5,856 nucleotides of DNA from Saprospiraceae bacterium (GTDB lineage Bacteria > Bacteroidota > Bacteroidia > Chitinophagales > Saprospiraceae), in assembly GCA_023300835.1 (NCBI GenBank), contig JALZVB010000401.1, positions 1 to 5,856 of the forward strand. Direction: 5' to 3'. Below are positions 1-5,856 of this stretch, in pieces. Position numbers and translations under genes: made by a program. The notes below the pieces were generated by a model that saw nothing but the letters and a program-made list of their open reading frames with translations, had not been told where the DNA came from and ran no database searches. Every line of letters begins with the position of its first letter. Position 1 is the first letter of the stretch.

Positions 1-27
1 GCTGAAAAGAAAGGGCTTATCACTTAA
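1..27 (+). CDS. Possible 3' end of an upstream gene (partial)
   Basis: The first bases may be the tail of a rightward gene that starts outside the window. In frame 1 they read AEKKGLIT followed by TAA, leaving 21 bp before gldC. Frame 2 reads LKRKGLSLKAC and stops at 35-37, leaving 11 bp; frame 3 stops at once. Neither peptide is long enough to recognise, so the frame and even the presence of a gene are uncertain. Either reading would put the upstream gene close enough to gldC to share a transcript. Confidence 0.25.
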   Translation, partial: AEKKGLIT

Positions 28-48
28 AGCCTGTTAAATAATCTTAGA

Positions 49-387
49 ATGAGCCAAGAAATAAAGATAAAAGTTGAGTTAGATGAGAAAAAGCTTCCTA
101 GTAATATCGTATGGGAAGCAGGTTCTCCTAATGGACCTGAAGTAAGGAACAGTAAAGCCATGTTTTTGTCATTTTTTGACAAAGAAACATTAGAAACATT
201 TAAGATAGATCTTTGGACTAACGATCTACAAGTAGCTGAAATGGACAGGATGATGTTCTTCACATTGAAAGCATTGGCAGAATCTTACTACAAAGCAACT
301 CAGAACGAAGAACTGTCTAACCATATGAGAAGCTTTGTACAGCACTTTGGAGAATTCACAAAAATCTTAGACAAGACTGAGCAATAA
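49..387 (+). CDS. gldC: Gliding motility protein GldC
   Basis: This 112-aa protein is recognisable as GldC, a small soluble protein of the gliding machinery of Bacteroidota. In Flavobacterium johnsoniae, GldC supports efficient gliding but is not strictly required; its biochemical role is unknown. Family features are the N-terminal strand EIKIKVELDEKKLP (residues 4-17), the core SKAMFLSFFDKETLETFKID at 35-54 followed by LWTNDLQVAEM, and a helical C-terminal half containing YYKATQNEE (80-88). Length matches the usual ~110 aa. There is no signal peptide or membrane segment, so it should be cytoplasmic. The ATG at 49 gives the expected N-terminus; no Shine-Dalgarno sequence precedes it, which is normal in this phylum. 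A second rightward gene follows after 29 bp, probably on the same transcript. gldB, its partner in F. johnsoniae, is not in the window. Confidence 0.93.
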   Translation: MSQEIKIKVELDEKKLPSNIVWEAGSPNGPEVRNSKAMFLSFFDKETLETFKIDLWTNDLQVAEMDRMMFFTLKALAESYYKATQNEELSNHMRSFVQHFGEFTKILDKTEQ

Positions 388-416
388 GCTAAGCTTGAAT
401 CTTTTATATATAACAC

Positions 417-1037
417 ATGATTGAGACTAAGAGTATCGTATTTGAAAAAGTGCAGTTGGTCGGATTTGATAGACCATTGAGTTTTGATATAAACATAGGT
501 GAGTTAATTTACATGGACTCATCTAATAGAGTATGCCTGTCTGTTATAGAGGCGATTTTAGGTGTTAACGTCAAAAATGCTGATGCGCTTACAATTATGG
601 GAGAAGAAATCTTACGTTCTCCAGAGACCAAATCTGTTATTAGATCGCAGATAGGATACGTGAGAGATACCAGTAAACTAAGAGATGATTCTACAGTAAT
701 AGAGAATGTTGATTTTTTCTTAAAGACACTTGGTAAAGAAATTGACACGGCATACGTTAATAACCTTCTGCAAGAACTTAACCTTGATGGGAGTAAACAA
801 GTGGCGACATTAAACCAGATGGAAAAATACAATCTGCGTATTGCTATAGCATTATCAAAAAAGCCTGATATAGTAATACTGTATAATCCGATTTCTTATA
901 TGCAAGATGGTTTATTCGAAAAGCAGATGGAGCTATTTTACAACTTTCTATCTGCTGGGAATAAGACCATAATAATTGCGACAGGTAAAAAAGATATTGC
1001 CGCTCAATTTCCAGGAAGATTCATAACGTTTAATTAG
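417..1037 (+). CDS. FtsE-like ABC ATPase homologue lacking all catalytic motifs (putative pseudo-ATPase)
   Basis: This 206-aa protein aligns by eye along its whole length with FtsE/LolD-type ABC nucleotide-binding domains. GELIYM (28-33) leads into the Walker A site; IGYVRDTSKLRDDSTVIENV (79-98) matches the Q-loop region IGIVFQD...L.DRTV.ENV; LNQMEKYNLRIAIAL (132-146) matches LSGGEQQRVAIARAL without gaps; PDIVILYNP (150-158) matches the Walker B PELILADEP; and TIIIATGK (184-191) matches TIIMATHD. The fold-defining residues remain but the functional ones do not: Walker A reads DSSNRVCLS with no GKS/T, Q is R83, the SGG of the signature is NQM, Walker B Asp-Glu is Y156-N157, and the H-loop His is G190. 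ATP hydrolysis is therefore unlikely. The frame is open over the full family length, so this looks like a maintained protein rather than a decaying gene. No partner permease such as FtsX is in the window. FtsE is the closest match by length and by the C-terminal FPGRFITFN end, but a role in division or gliding is inference. Confidence 0.78.
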   Translation: MIETKSIVFEKVQLVGFDRPLSFDINIGELIYMDSSNRVCLSVIEAILGVNVKNADALTIMGEEILRSPETKSVIRSQIGYVRDTSKLRDDSTVIENVDFFLKTLGKEIDTAYVNNLLQELNLDGSKQVATLNQMEKYNLRIAIALSKKPDIVILYNPISYMQDGLFEKQMELFYNFLSAGNKTIIIATGKKDIAAQFPGRFITFN

Positions 1038-1053
1038 TTAACCTTAGCTAATT
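1032..1053. terminator. Possible weak hairpin at the convergent gene junction
   Basis: Bases 1032-1040 and 1045-1053 can form a 9-bp stem (AATTAGTTA with TAGCTAATT, one T-G wobble) around a 4-nt loop. It sits exactly over the overlapping stop codons of the two convergent genes. The stem is almost all A-T and no long T-run follows on either strand, so it is not a canonical intrinsic terminator. It is the only candidate between the two genes. Confidence 0.2.
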
Positions 1054-3145
1054 TCAGCGCTTCGGCTACTGTTTCTACGGGTAATTTACAAGCCCTATTC
1101 TGACATACATATATCATTGTTATGTCGTCGTCTATGTACTTGTTTTTTAATAGATCTAAGTTTTCATCTTTTTCGGTTCCCAGTAATATAGAATTGCCTA
1201 TGTAATTACTAGACATTTCTTTTCTGAGTTTAGAACTCTGAGGTCCTACAATAGCAATTTCATAAGGCGCATTAATATGATCAATTAGGAGTTGTAACCA
1301 ATTGCTGTAAAAAGGAATATACCCTGCATTTTTTAATTGAGGCATCATGTTCTTAAGCATCTGTTCACTTTTCTTAAGATGATCTCTATTGTAAGTAAGC
1401 GTACCTTGCTTATGTAGCACTCTTGCCATAGATGAGTTAGATGCTGGAATGACATTGTCATTGTATTCTGCTTTCTGAGCGATAAGATCAGGGTCAAGAT
1501 CGGATGTATAGTTAAACATAAGTGTCTCAGTATTAAAGAAATGATCTAGAGAATACGTAATCAATTTTTCACTTTGGTCTATCCATTTTTTATCAAAAGT
1601 AGCTTCGTATATCTTAAGGAAAGCATGTGCTGTCAAGGCATAGTCATCTAGAAATGCATTAATAGAAGACTTACCATTTTTGTAATTCCGTAATAATCTA
1701 CCATCTGATTGCATCTGGTTTGAGATAATAAAATCAGCGTTTTTTATGGCAAGGTCTAAGTATGCTTTATCTCCTAGAGCATTGTAAGCGTCTATAAGTC
1801 CCGCTGACATAAGACTATTCCAGCTCGTTAGAATTTTATCATCGAGACCAGGTCTTATCCTAGTGTCTCTATGACGCATTAACTTTTCTTTACTTATTGC
1901 TAATATCTTCGCTACCTGTTCTTCCGTTACATTGTGCTTCTTTATTAGATCGTCAGTTGTTTTTACAACGTTGAGTATATTATTATGTTCCCAGTTTCCG
2001 CGCTTAGAAACATCATAATAATCATTAAATACTTTAGCTTCCTTTTCTTCTAATATGCTATCAATTTCGCTTTTCTTCCATACATAAAACTTACCTTCTT
2101 CACCTTCAGAGTCAGCATCTAATGAAGAGTAAAAACCGCCATCTTTTGACATGAGTTCTCTCTTTACAAATTCTATAGTCTCTTCAATTGTCTTACGGTA
2201 CAATGGCTTTTGAGTCAATTGGTAAGCATGGGCATATGATGTAAGGAGTTGCGCATTATCGTAAAGCATTTTCTCAAAATGTGGAACTAACCAATCAACA
2301 TCAGTAGAGTATCTTGCAAAACCACCGCCCAGTTGATCATATATGCCTCCTTCTGCCATTTTATCTAGACTTAATTCACTTATGTTTAATGATGATTTAC
2401 TTCCTGTTAACCAGTAGTGTTTCATGAGAAATTCATAAGCATTTGGCATAGGAAATTTAGGCGCCTGATTTCTTCCTCCTAAAACTTTGTCATAGTTTTT
2501 TAGACCATTTGAAACAACAATGGATAGATCATCAGTATTGAAGTTAAGTGGGTTTTTATTTACAGTAATAATATTGGACTCATTTATCCCTTGAGTGATC
2601 TGTTCTGCGGCATCATTTAATTTTTTAGGGTCGTTCTTAGAAAGTTCTACAATACTATTGAGAATATTTAACCATTTATCCTTTGGGTAATAAGTTCCAG
2701 CAAATACAGGTTTTCCATTAGCTAATGCGATCGCATTTAATGGCCATCCGCCACTACCATTGAGCATCTGAGCAGCAGTCATATAAACATCATCAACATC
2801 TGGTCTTTCTTCTCTGTCGACTTTTATTGAAACAAAGTGGTCGTTCATTATTTTAGCTACCGTACTGTCTTCAAATGACTCATGTTCCATAACATGACAC
2901 CAGTGACAAGCGGCATAACCTACACTTATAATAAGCAGTTTTTGTTCATCGACAGCTTTCTTTAGAGCTTCTTCTCCCCATGGGTACCAGTTTACGGGGT
3001 TATGCGCATGTTGTAACAGGTATGGACTAGACTCATCTATTAATGCATTGGTATAATCATGTGTTGTAGCCTCCTTGATAACTTTATTATTACATGAAGT
3101 AGCCATCAATATTATCACTAAAAGAAAACTCCAAATATATTTCAT
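1034..3145 (-). CDS. Thioredoxin domain-containing lipoprotein, DUF255 / SPATA20 (YyaL) family
   Basis: This 703-aa protein belongs to the SPATA20/YyaL family: an N-terminal thioredoxin-like DUF255 domain joined to an alpha/alpha-barrel resembling six-hairpin glycosidases. The first 18 residues form a lipoprotein signal, MKYIWSFLLVIILMATSC, with lipidated Cys18, so the protein should be anchored in the envelope; this supports the ATG at 3143-3145. DUF255 hallmarks are SSPYLLQHAHNPVNWYPW (39-56), the redox motif CHWC (C80, C83) in GYAACHWCHVMEHESFED, VDREERPDVD (109-118) and GSGGWPLN (130-137). The barrel shows GGIYDQLGGGFARYS (266-280), VPHFEKMLYDNAQLL (287-301), SLDADSEGEEGKFYVW (341-356), RPGLDDKILTSWN (431-443) and LDDYAL (499-504). 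A C-terminal VCQNRACKLPV (680-690) is also family-typical. Length is normal. The enzymatic activity of the family is not established; a redox or sugar-related role is only suggested by the folds. It is transcribed alone, divergently from the carboxypeptidase gene. Confidence 0.93.
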   Translation of the reverse strand: MKYIWSFLLVIILMATSCNNKVIKEATTHDYTNALIDESSPYLLQHAHNPVNWYPWGEEALKKAVDEQKLLIISVGYAACHWCHVMEHESFEDSTVAKIMNDHFVSIKVDREERPDVDDVYMTAAQMLNGSGGWPLNAIALANGKPVFAGTYYPKDKWLNILNSIVELSKNDPKKLNDAAEQITQGINESNIITVNKNPLNFNTDDLSIVVSNGLKNYDKVLGGRNQAPKFPMPNAYEFLMKHYWLTGSKSSLNISELSLDKMAEGGIYDQLGGGFARYSTDVDWLVPHFEKMLYDNAQLLTSYAHAYQLTQKPLYRKTIEETIEFVKRELMSKDGGFYSSLDADSEGEEGKFYVWKKSEIDSILEEKEAKVFNDYYDVSKRGNWEHNNILNVVKTTDDLIKKHNVTEEQVAKILAISKEKLMRHRDTRIRPGLDDKILTSWNSLMSAGLIDAYNALGDKAYLDLAIKNADFIISNQMQSDGRLLRNYKNGKSSINAFLDDYALTAHAFLKIYEATFDKKWIDQSEKLITYSLDHFFNTETLMFNYTSDLDPDLIAQKAEYNDNVIPASNSSMARVLHKQGTLTYNRDHLKKSEQMLKNMMPQLKNAGYIPFYSNWLQLLIDHINAPYEIAIVGPQSSKLRKEMSSNYIGNSILLGTEKDENLDLLKNKYIDDDITMIYVCQNRACKLPVETVAEALKLAKVN
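3092..3145 (-). other. Lipoprotein signal peptide and lipobox
   Basis: Residues 1-18 have a Lys at position 2, a hydrophobic core (IWSFLLVIILM) and an ATSC lipobox, followed by NNK. Serine at -1 before cysteine is common in Bacteroidota lipoproteins. The polar stretch after Cys18 lacks an obvious acidic SDDEE-type surface-export signal, so periplasmic-side anchoring is the simpler guess. Confidence 0.82.
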
Positions 3146-3397
3146 AACAGAATAATTATTTTAATTAGCTAATATACTCTATGATATGATTCAAGAGAAC
3201 CTTTAACCGAGACATTGCTTTATTTTACTTATTATTTTAGTCGTAAGACGAACGAATTAACCATAATGTCTCAATCTCACAGTATCACTCAATGATTGTC
3301 AGTCTTTTTGATAGTTTGTCAACGATTTTTACCATTTTAAAGGTTGAAAGCCAAATAAAAGCCATCTGTTAAAGACCACTACGAAAACATAAAATTT
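3146..3397. promoter_or_regulatory. Divergent intergenic region with the promoters of both flanking genes
   Basis: These 252 bp separate two genes read in opposite directions, so both promoters should lie here. The region is very AT-rich and holds no credible ORF or RNA gene. For the rightward gene, TTTG at 3307-3310 lies 19 bp before TACCATTT at 3330-3337, a weak match to the Bacteroidota -33/-7 elements (TTTG and TAnnTTTG). For the leftward gene I found no convincing match; a TTGACA occurs on the minus strand (3318-3323) but without a paired -10. A small palindrome CAATGATTG lies at 3290-3298. No Shine-Dalgarno precedes either ATG. Confidence 0.4.
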
Positions 3398-3448
3398 ATG
3401 AGACTTACCATTATTCTAATGTTTACCCATTTCATGCTTTTGGGGCAA
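3398..3448 (+). other. Sec signal peptide of the carboxypeptidase
   Basis: Residues 1-17 have a positive N-terminus (MR), a hydrophobic core LTIILMFTHFMLL and a small residue (G16) before Q17, with a His-rich mature start. This is required for Sec export before T9SS secretion. The exact cleavage site, after G16 or Q17, cannot be settled by eye. Confidence 0.75.
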
Positions 3449-5794
3449 CATCATGAAGGAACCCATTCGTTGATTAAGATAGATTTAGTTAATAAAAACA
3501 TTGCTGATTTAGCAGACTTGGGCTTAGAGGTAGATCATGGAATTATTTATCCTAGAAAACAGATAACAAACGTGTATTCAGAGTCTGAATTGTCAGAAAT
3601 TAAGAATGCTGGATTTGATTACGAAGTTGTCATTTCTGATGTGGACGCGTATTATAAGATTCATGGAACTATGGATCCATATCATGAAAAGAGTAATCTG
3701 AGATCTGGTCCTTGTGATAAGGATGATTTTTCAACATTCGATACAATTACGACACCTATTAATTATGTATATGGTAGCATGGGAGGTTATTTGACATATG
3801 CAGAAGCCATGGTCCAATTGGATAGAATGTATGAGGAATATCCAGATATCATAACACCACGGCAAGCTGTCGATAATATAATTACACATGACGGAAATGA
3901 AATTCATTACTTGACAATATCGGATAATCCTAATGTGAGAGAGTCTCAAGAACCACAAGTTCTATATACATCGTTACATCATGCTAGAGAACCTAACTCT
4001 ATGTCGCAGATGATTTTCTACATGTGGTACCTTCTAGAGAATTATGAGAGTAATGTAGAAGTTCAATACTTAGTAGACAATACGGAAATGTACTTCCTCC
4101 CTATTGTCAATCCAGATGGTTATTTGCACAATGAAGCAATTGACTCTACTGGTGGGGGATTGTGGCGCAAGAATCGTTATAAGAATAGTGCTGGAGAGCC
4201 AGTAGGCGTAGACCTTAATAGAAATTATGGATTCTTCTGGGGTTTTGACGATATTGGATCTTCAACAAATGAAAATGGTCAAACTTATAGAGGGACAGGG
4301 CCATTTTCTGAACCAGAGACACAAGCTGTAGAGAAATTATGCAATGCCAACGCATTCGGAGTGATACTTAATTATCACACCTTTGGTAATCTATTTATAC
4401 ATCCATGGGGTTACAATGATTTACCCACTGATGAGGACTTATTATTTAAAAGCTTAGCAAATGTAATGACTGAAAACAATGACTTCACCGTTGGGACAGG
4501 CACAGAGACAGTTGGTTATACTGTAAATGGAGACAGTGATGATTGGATGTACGGAGATACTTTACTGAAACCAAAGTCGTATTCATTTACACCTGAAGTA
4601 GGTCCAACTTTCTGGCCTTCGGAATCTTCAATTGATATTCTTAATAAGTCAGTTCTACAGACCAATCTTAATGCAGCTCATGTTTTATTGAGTTATGGAA
4701 GAGTTACAGAGGTTATTCCACTAGATATTATAGTTGCAGATGGAGGAGAGTTGATTTTTGAAATTGAAAAAACTGGGCTTAGAGATGGGTTATTAGATGT
4801 AGAAATAGAGTCACTTACTCCAGGTTTTGAGTTGACAAGAAATGTTCTTCAAGGGATAGATCTTAATAGCACTGAAAAAAGATCATTAATAGTTAACTAT
4901 ACAGTAGACGAAAGCCTTATAAAAGATGGCAACAAAATCGAGATACTTTTAAAACTTGATAATGGAAGTTTTGTTAAAAAGGAGATTCTGACAAAGTTTT
5001 ATAGATCAGAAATCGTAACAACTATGGCTTACAATAATACTGTTGATTCAATCGAAGGGTTTTTAACAGCTTTTGATTGGGGCTTGACAAGAGATGAATT
5101 CTTTTCTGCACCTACCAGTATTAATGATTCTCCTGGAGGCAGATATTCCAATGAAGTAGACTCAGATATTATGTTGATAGAGTCATTAGACTTAAGTAAT
5201 GCAGATAATGCTTTCTTTCAATTCTATACTAAGTGGGATATAGAAGACGATTTTGATTACGTCCAGATAGCGGCTTCAACAGATGCATTTAGCTTTACGT
5301 CACTGTGTGGTGAACATACAGAAGCACCTTCTAATGATCAATTTGTAAGTGGAGGAGAGGTATATGATGGGACACAAGAAGAATGGGTGCAAGAAACAAT
5401 TGACTTATCAGATTATCTAGGTGAATCAGAGGTCTTCATTAGATTCAGTTTTCATTCTGACCGATCTCAAACGGGAGATGGTTTTTACTTTGATGACTTA
5501 AGCTTACAGTTATCAGAATCAGGAGTTAGTGTTGATCAAGTCATTAATCAGGATCATGTGATAGTAAGCCCTAACCCGGCTAATGATCAAGTAACAATTA
5601 AGGTAAGTGATTCACAATCGTACCACAAACTATACTATAAAGTAATAGACATTACTGGTCGATCAATTAGAGAAGATGGTTTGAAGAAAGCAACTACGCT
5701 TGTTAATATTGATAATTTGATGCCAGGCACATATTTCATTAAATTGTATAATGAAGAGACTTTTGTATCAACTTCTAAATTCATAAAGCACTAG
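3398..5794 (+). CDS. Secreted M14 zinc carboxypeptidase with T9SS C-terminal sorting domain
   Basis: This 798-aa metallocarboxypeptidase should remove C-terminal residues from peptides outside the cell. Order: signal peptide (1 to about 17, cleavage near LLGQ); propeptide-like region (25-110) containing DLADLGLEVDHG and SESELSEIKNAGFDYEVVISDV; M14 catalytic domain (about 120-433); a beta-rich linker domain (about 437-537); a jelly-roll/MAM-like module as in immune inhibitor A-type proteins (about 545-706); and a T9SS sorting domain (722-798). The catalytic set is complete by comparison with carboxypeptidase A: zinc ligands H195 and E198 (HHARE) and H327 (NYHTFG), substrate-binding R260 (WRKNR) and N274-R275 (VDLNRNYG), Tyr248 equivalent Y374, and general base E400 (FTPEVG). 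The residue matching specificity position 255 is Asp381, which would favour basic C-terminal residues. The ATG at 3398 gives a good signal peptide. Another gene begins at the base after its TAG. Expected to be active; the natural substrate is unknown. Confidence 0.94.
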   Translation: MRLTIILMFTHFMLLGQHHEGTHSLIKIDLVNKNIADLADLGLEVDHGIIYPRKQITNVYSESELSEIKNAGFDYEVVISDVDAYYKIHGTMDPYHEKSNLRSGPCDKDDFSTFDTITTPINYVYGSMGGYLTYAEAMVQLDRMYEEYPDIITPRQAVDNIITHDGNEIHYLTISDNPNVRESQEPQVLYTSLHHAREPNSMSQMIFYMWYLLENYESNVEVQYLVDNTEMYFLPIVNPDGYLHNEAIDSTGGGLWRKNRYKNSAGEPVGVDLNRNYGFFWGFDDIGSSTNENGQTYRGTGPFSEPETQAVEKLCNANAFGVILNYHTFGNLFIHPWGYNDLPTDEDLLFKSLANVMTENNDFTVGTGTETVGYTVNGDSDDWMYGDTLLKPKSYSFTPEVGPTFWPSESSIDILNKSVLQTNLNAAHVLLSYGRVTEVIPLDIIVADGGELIFEIEKTGLRDGLLDVEIESLTPGFELTRNVLQGIDLNSTEKRSLIVNYTVDESLIKDGNKIEILLKLDNGSFVKKEILTKFYRSEIVTTMAYNNTVDSIEGFLTAFDWGLTRDEFFSAPTSINDSPGGRYSNEVDSDIMLIESLDLSNADNAFFQFYTKWDIEDDFDYVQIAASTDAFSFTSLCGEHTEAPSNDQFVSGGEVYDGTQEEWVQETIDLSDYLGESEVFIRFSFHSDRSQTGDGFYFDDLSLQLSESGVSVDQVINQDHVIVSPNPANDQVTIKVSDSQSYHKLYYKVIDITGRSIREDGLKKATTLVNIDNLMPGTYFIKLYNEETFVSTSKFIKH
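5561..5791 (+). other. Type IX secretion C-terminal sorting domain (type A)
   Basis: Residues 722-798 carry the standard T9SS sorting pattern: SPNPANDQVTIKV (724-736), YKVIDITGRSI (747-757), LMPGTYFIKL (774-783) and a terminal SKFIKH. In characterised T9SS cargo such domains direct outer-membrane translocation and are cleaved by the sortase PorU. The protein is thus expected to be released or attached to the cell surface. Confidence 0.92.
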
Positions 5795-5856
5795 ATGAAA
5801 TCGTATTTTTATATTTTGTTAGTAGCTTTTTTCTGTGCTAATATTTTTTCAAAAGC
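5795..5856 (+). CDS. Start of a secreted or envelope protein (partial, runs off the window)
   Basis: An ATG directly follows the TAG of the carboxypeptidase gene with no gap and opens a frame to the window edge: MKSYFYILLVAFFCANIFSKA. Two N-terminal residues including Lys2, then a hydrophobic core and small or polar residues near 17-21, make this a good Sec signal peptide. C14 is preceded by two Phe residues and does not fit a lipobox. Zero spacing suggests co-transcription and translational coupling with the upstream gene, so the product may also act outside the cytoplasm. Its identity cannot be told from 20 codons. Confidence 0.7.
   Translation, partial: MKSYFYILLVAFFCANIFSK

Noticed and set aside
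24..263. Minus-strand 79-aa ORF antisense to gldC
   Set aside because: Most of it is the reverse complement of the conserved gldC coding region; no domain or plausible start context of its own.
386..396. Short palindrome AAGCT-A-AGCTT at the gldC stop
   Set aside because: Arms are only 5 bp with a 1-nt centre, too tight for an RNA hairpin and without a T-run; not supportable as terminator or operator.
509..832. Minus-strand 107-aa ORF antisense to the ABC-like gene
   Set aside because: It lies wholly inside a rightward gene with clear homology, its translation matches no family I know, and it looks like a low-complexity Ser/Leu-rich shadow.
1054..1070. CTTCGG tetraloop-like sequence just inside the leftward gene
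   Set aside because: Only two to three base pairs can form around it and it lies in coding sequence for a conserved C-terminal helix.
3209..3272. Inverted repeat GAGACATT (3209-3216) and AATGTCTC (3265-3272), each near a TTAACC (3203-3208 and 3257-3262)
   Set aside because: Arms of 8 bp with 48 bp between them are about what chance gives in 252 bp of AT-rich DNA; no further copies or known operator match.
3731..3958. Minus-strand 75-aa ORF inside the carboxypeptidase gene
   Set aside because: Rich in Cys, Ile and His as expected from reading a coding strand backwards; lies in the start of the M14 domain and resembles nothing known.
1..5856. Mobile element, CRISPR array, tRNA/rRNA or defence system
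   Set aside because: No transposase or integrase, no repeat-spacer pattern, no RNA gene and no defence domain is visible on either strand; the genes are ordinary Bacteroidota chromosomal and secretion-related genes.

Overview
The window looks like part of the chromosome of a gliding or T9SS-bearing member of the Bacteroidota. The evidence is a gldC gene, a secreted protease ending in a type IX secretion (T9SS) C-terminal sorting domain, a SPATA20-family lipoprotein with a Bacteroidota-style signal peptide, AT-rich DNA, and starts without clear Shine-Dalgarno sequences. I cannot fix the class or genus from this window.

Layout: (1) Bases 1-37 hold at most the last few codons of an upstream gene. 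(2) Bases 49-1037 carry two rightward genes 29 bp apart: gldC, and a 206-aa protein with the fold and length of FtsE-type ABC ATPases but with Walker A, Q-loop, signature, Walker B and H-loop residues all replaced. (3) Bases 1034-3145 carry a leftward gene for a 703-aa thioredoxin-like (DUF255/SPATA20) lipoprotein. Its stop overlaps the end of the ABC-like gene tail to tail by 4 bp, and a small hairpin lies on the junction. (4) Bases 3146-3397 are a divergent intergenic region that must hold the promoters of both flanking genes. (5) Bases 3398-5794 carry a rightward gene for a 798-aa M14 zinc carboxypeptidase with signal peptide, propeptide, complete catalytic site, beta-rich accessory domains and a T9SS sorting domain. 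(6) From base 5795 a further gene starts directly after that stop and runs off the window; only its signal peptide is visible.

Functionally, GldC and the T9SS-exported carboxypeptidase fit the linked gliding and type IX secretion biology of this phylum, and most of the window concerns the envelope or extracellular proteins. No mobile element, RNA gene, CRISPR array or defence system is visible. The most notable item is the conserved-length, uninterrupted ABC-ATPase homologue that has lost every recognisable catalytic motif, next to gldC. I see no evidence for a wholly new multi-gene system here.
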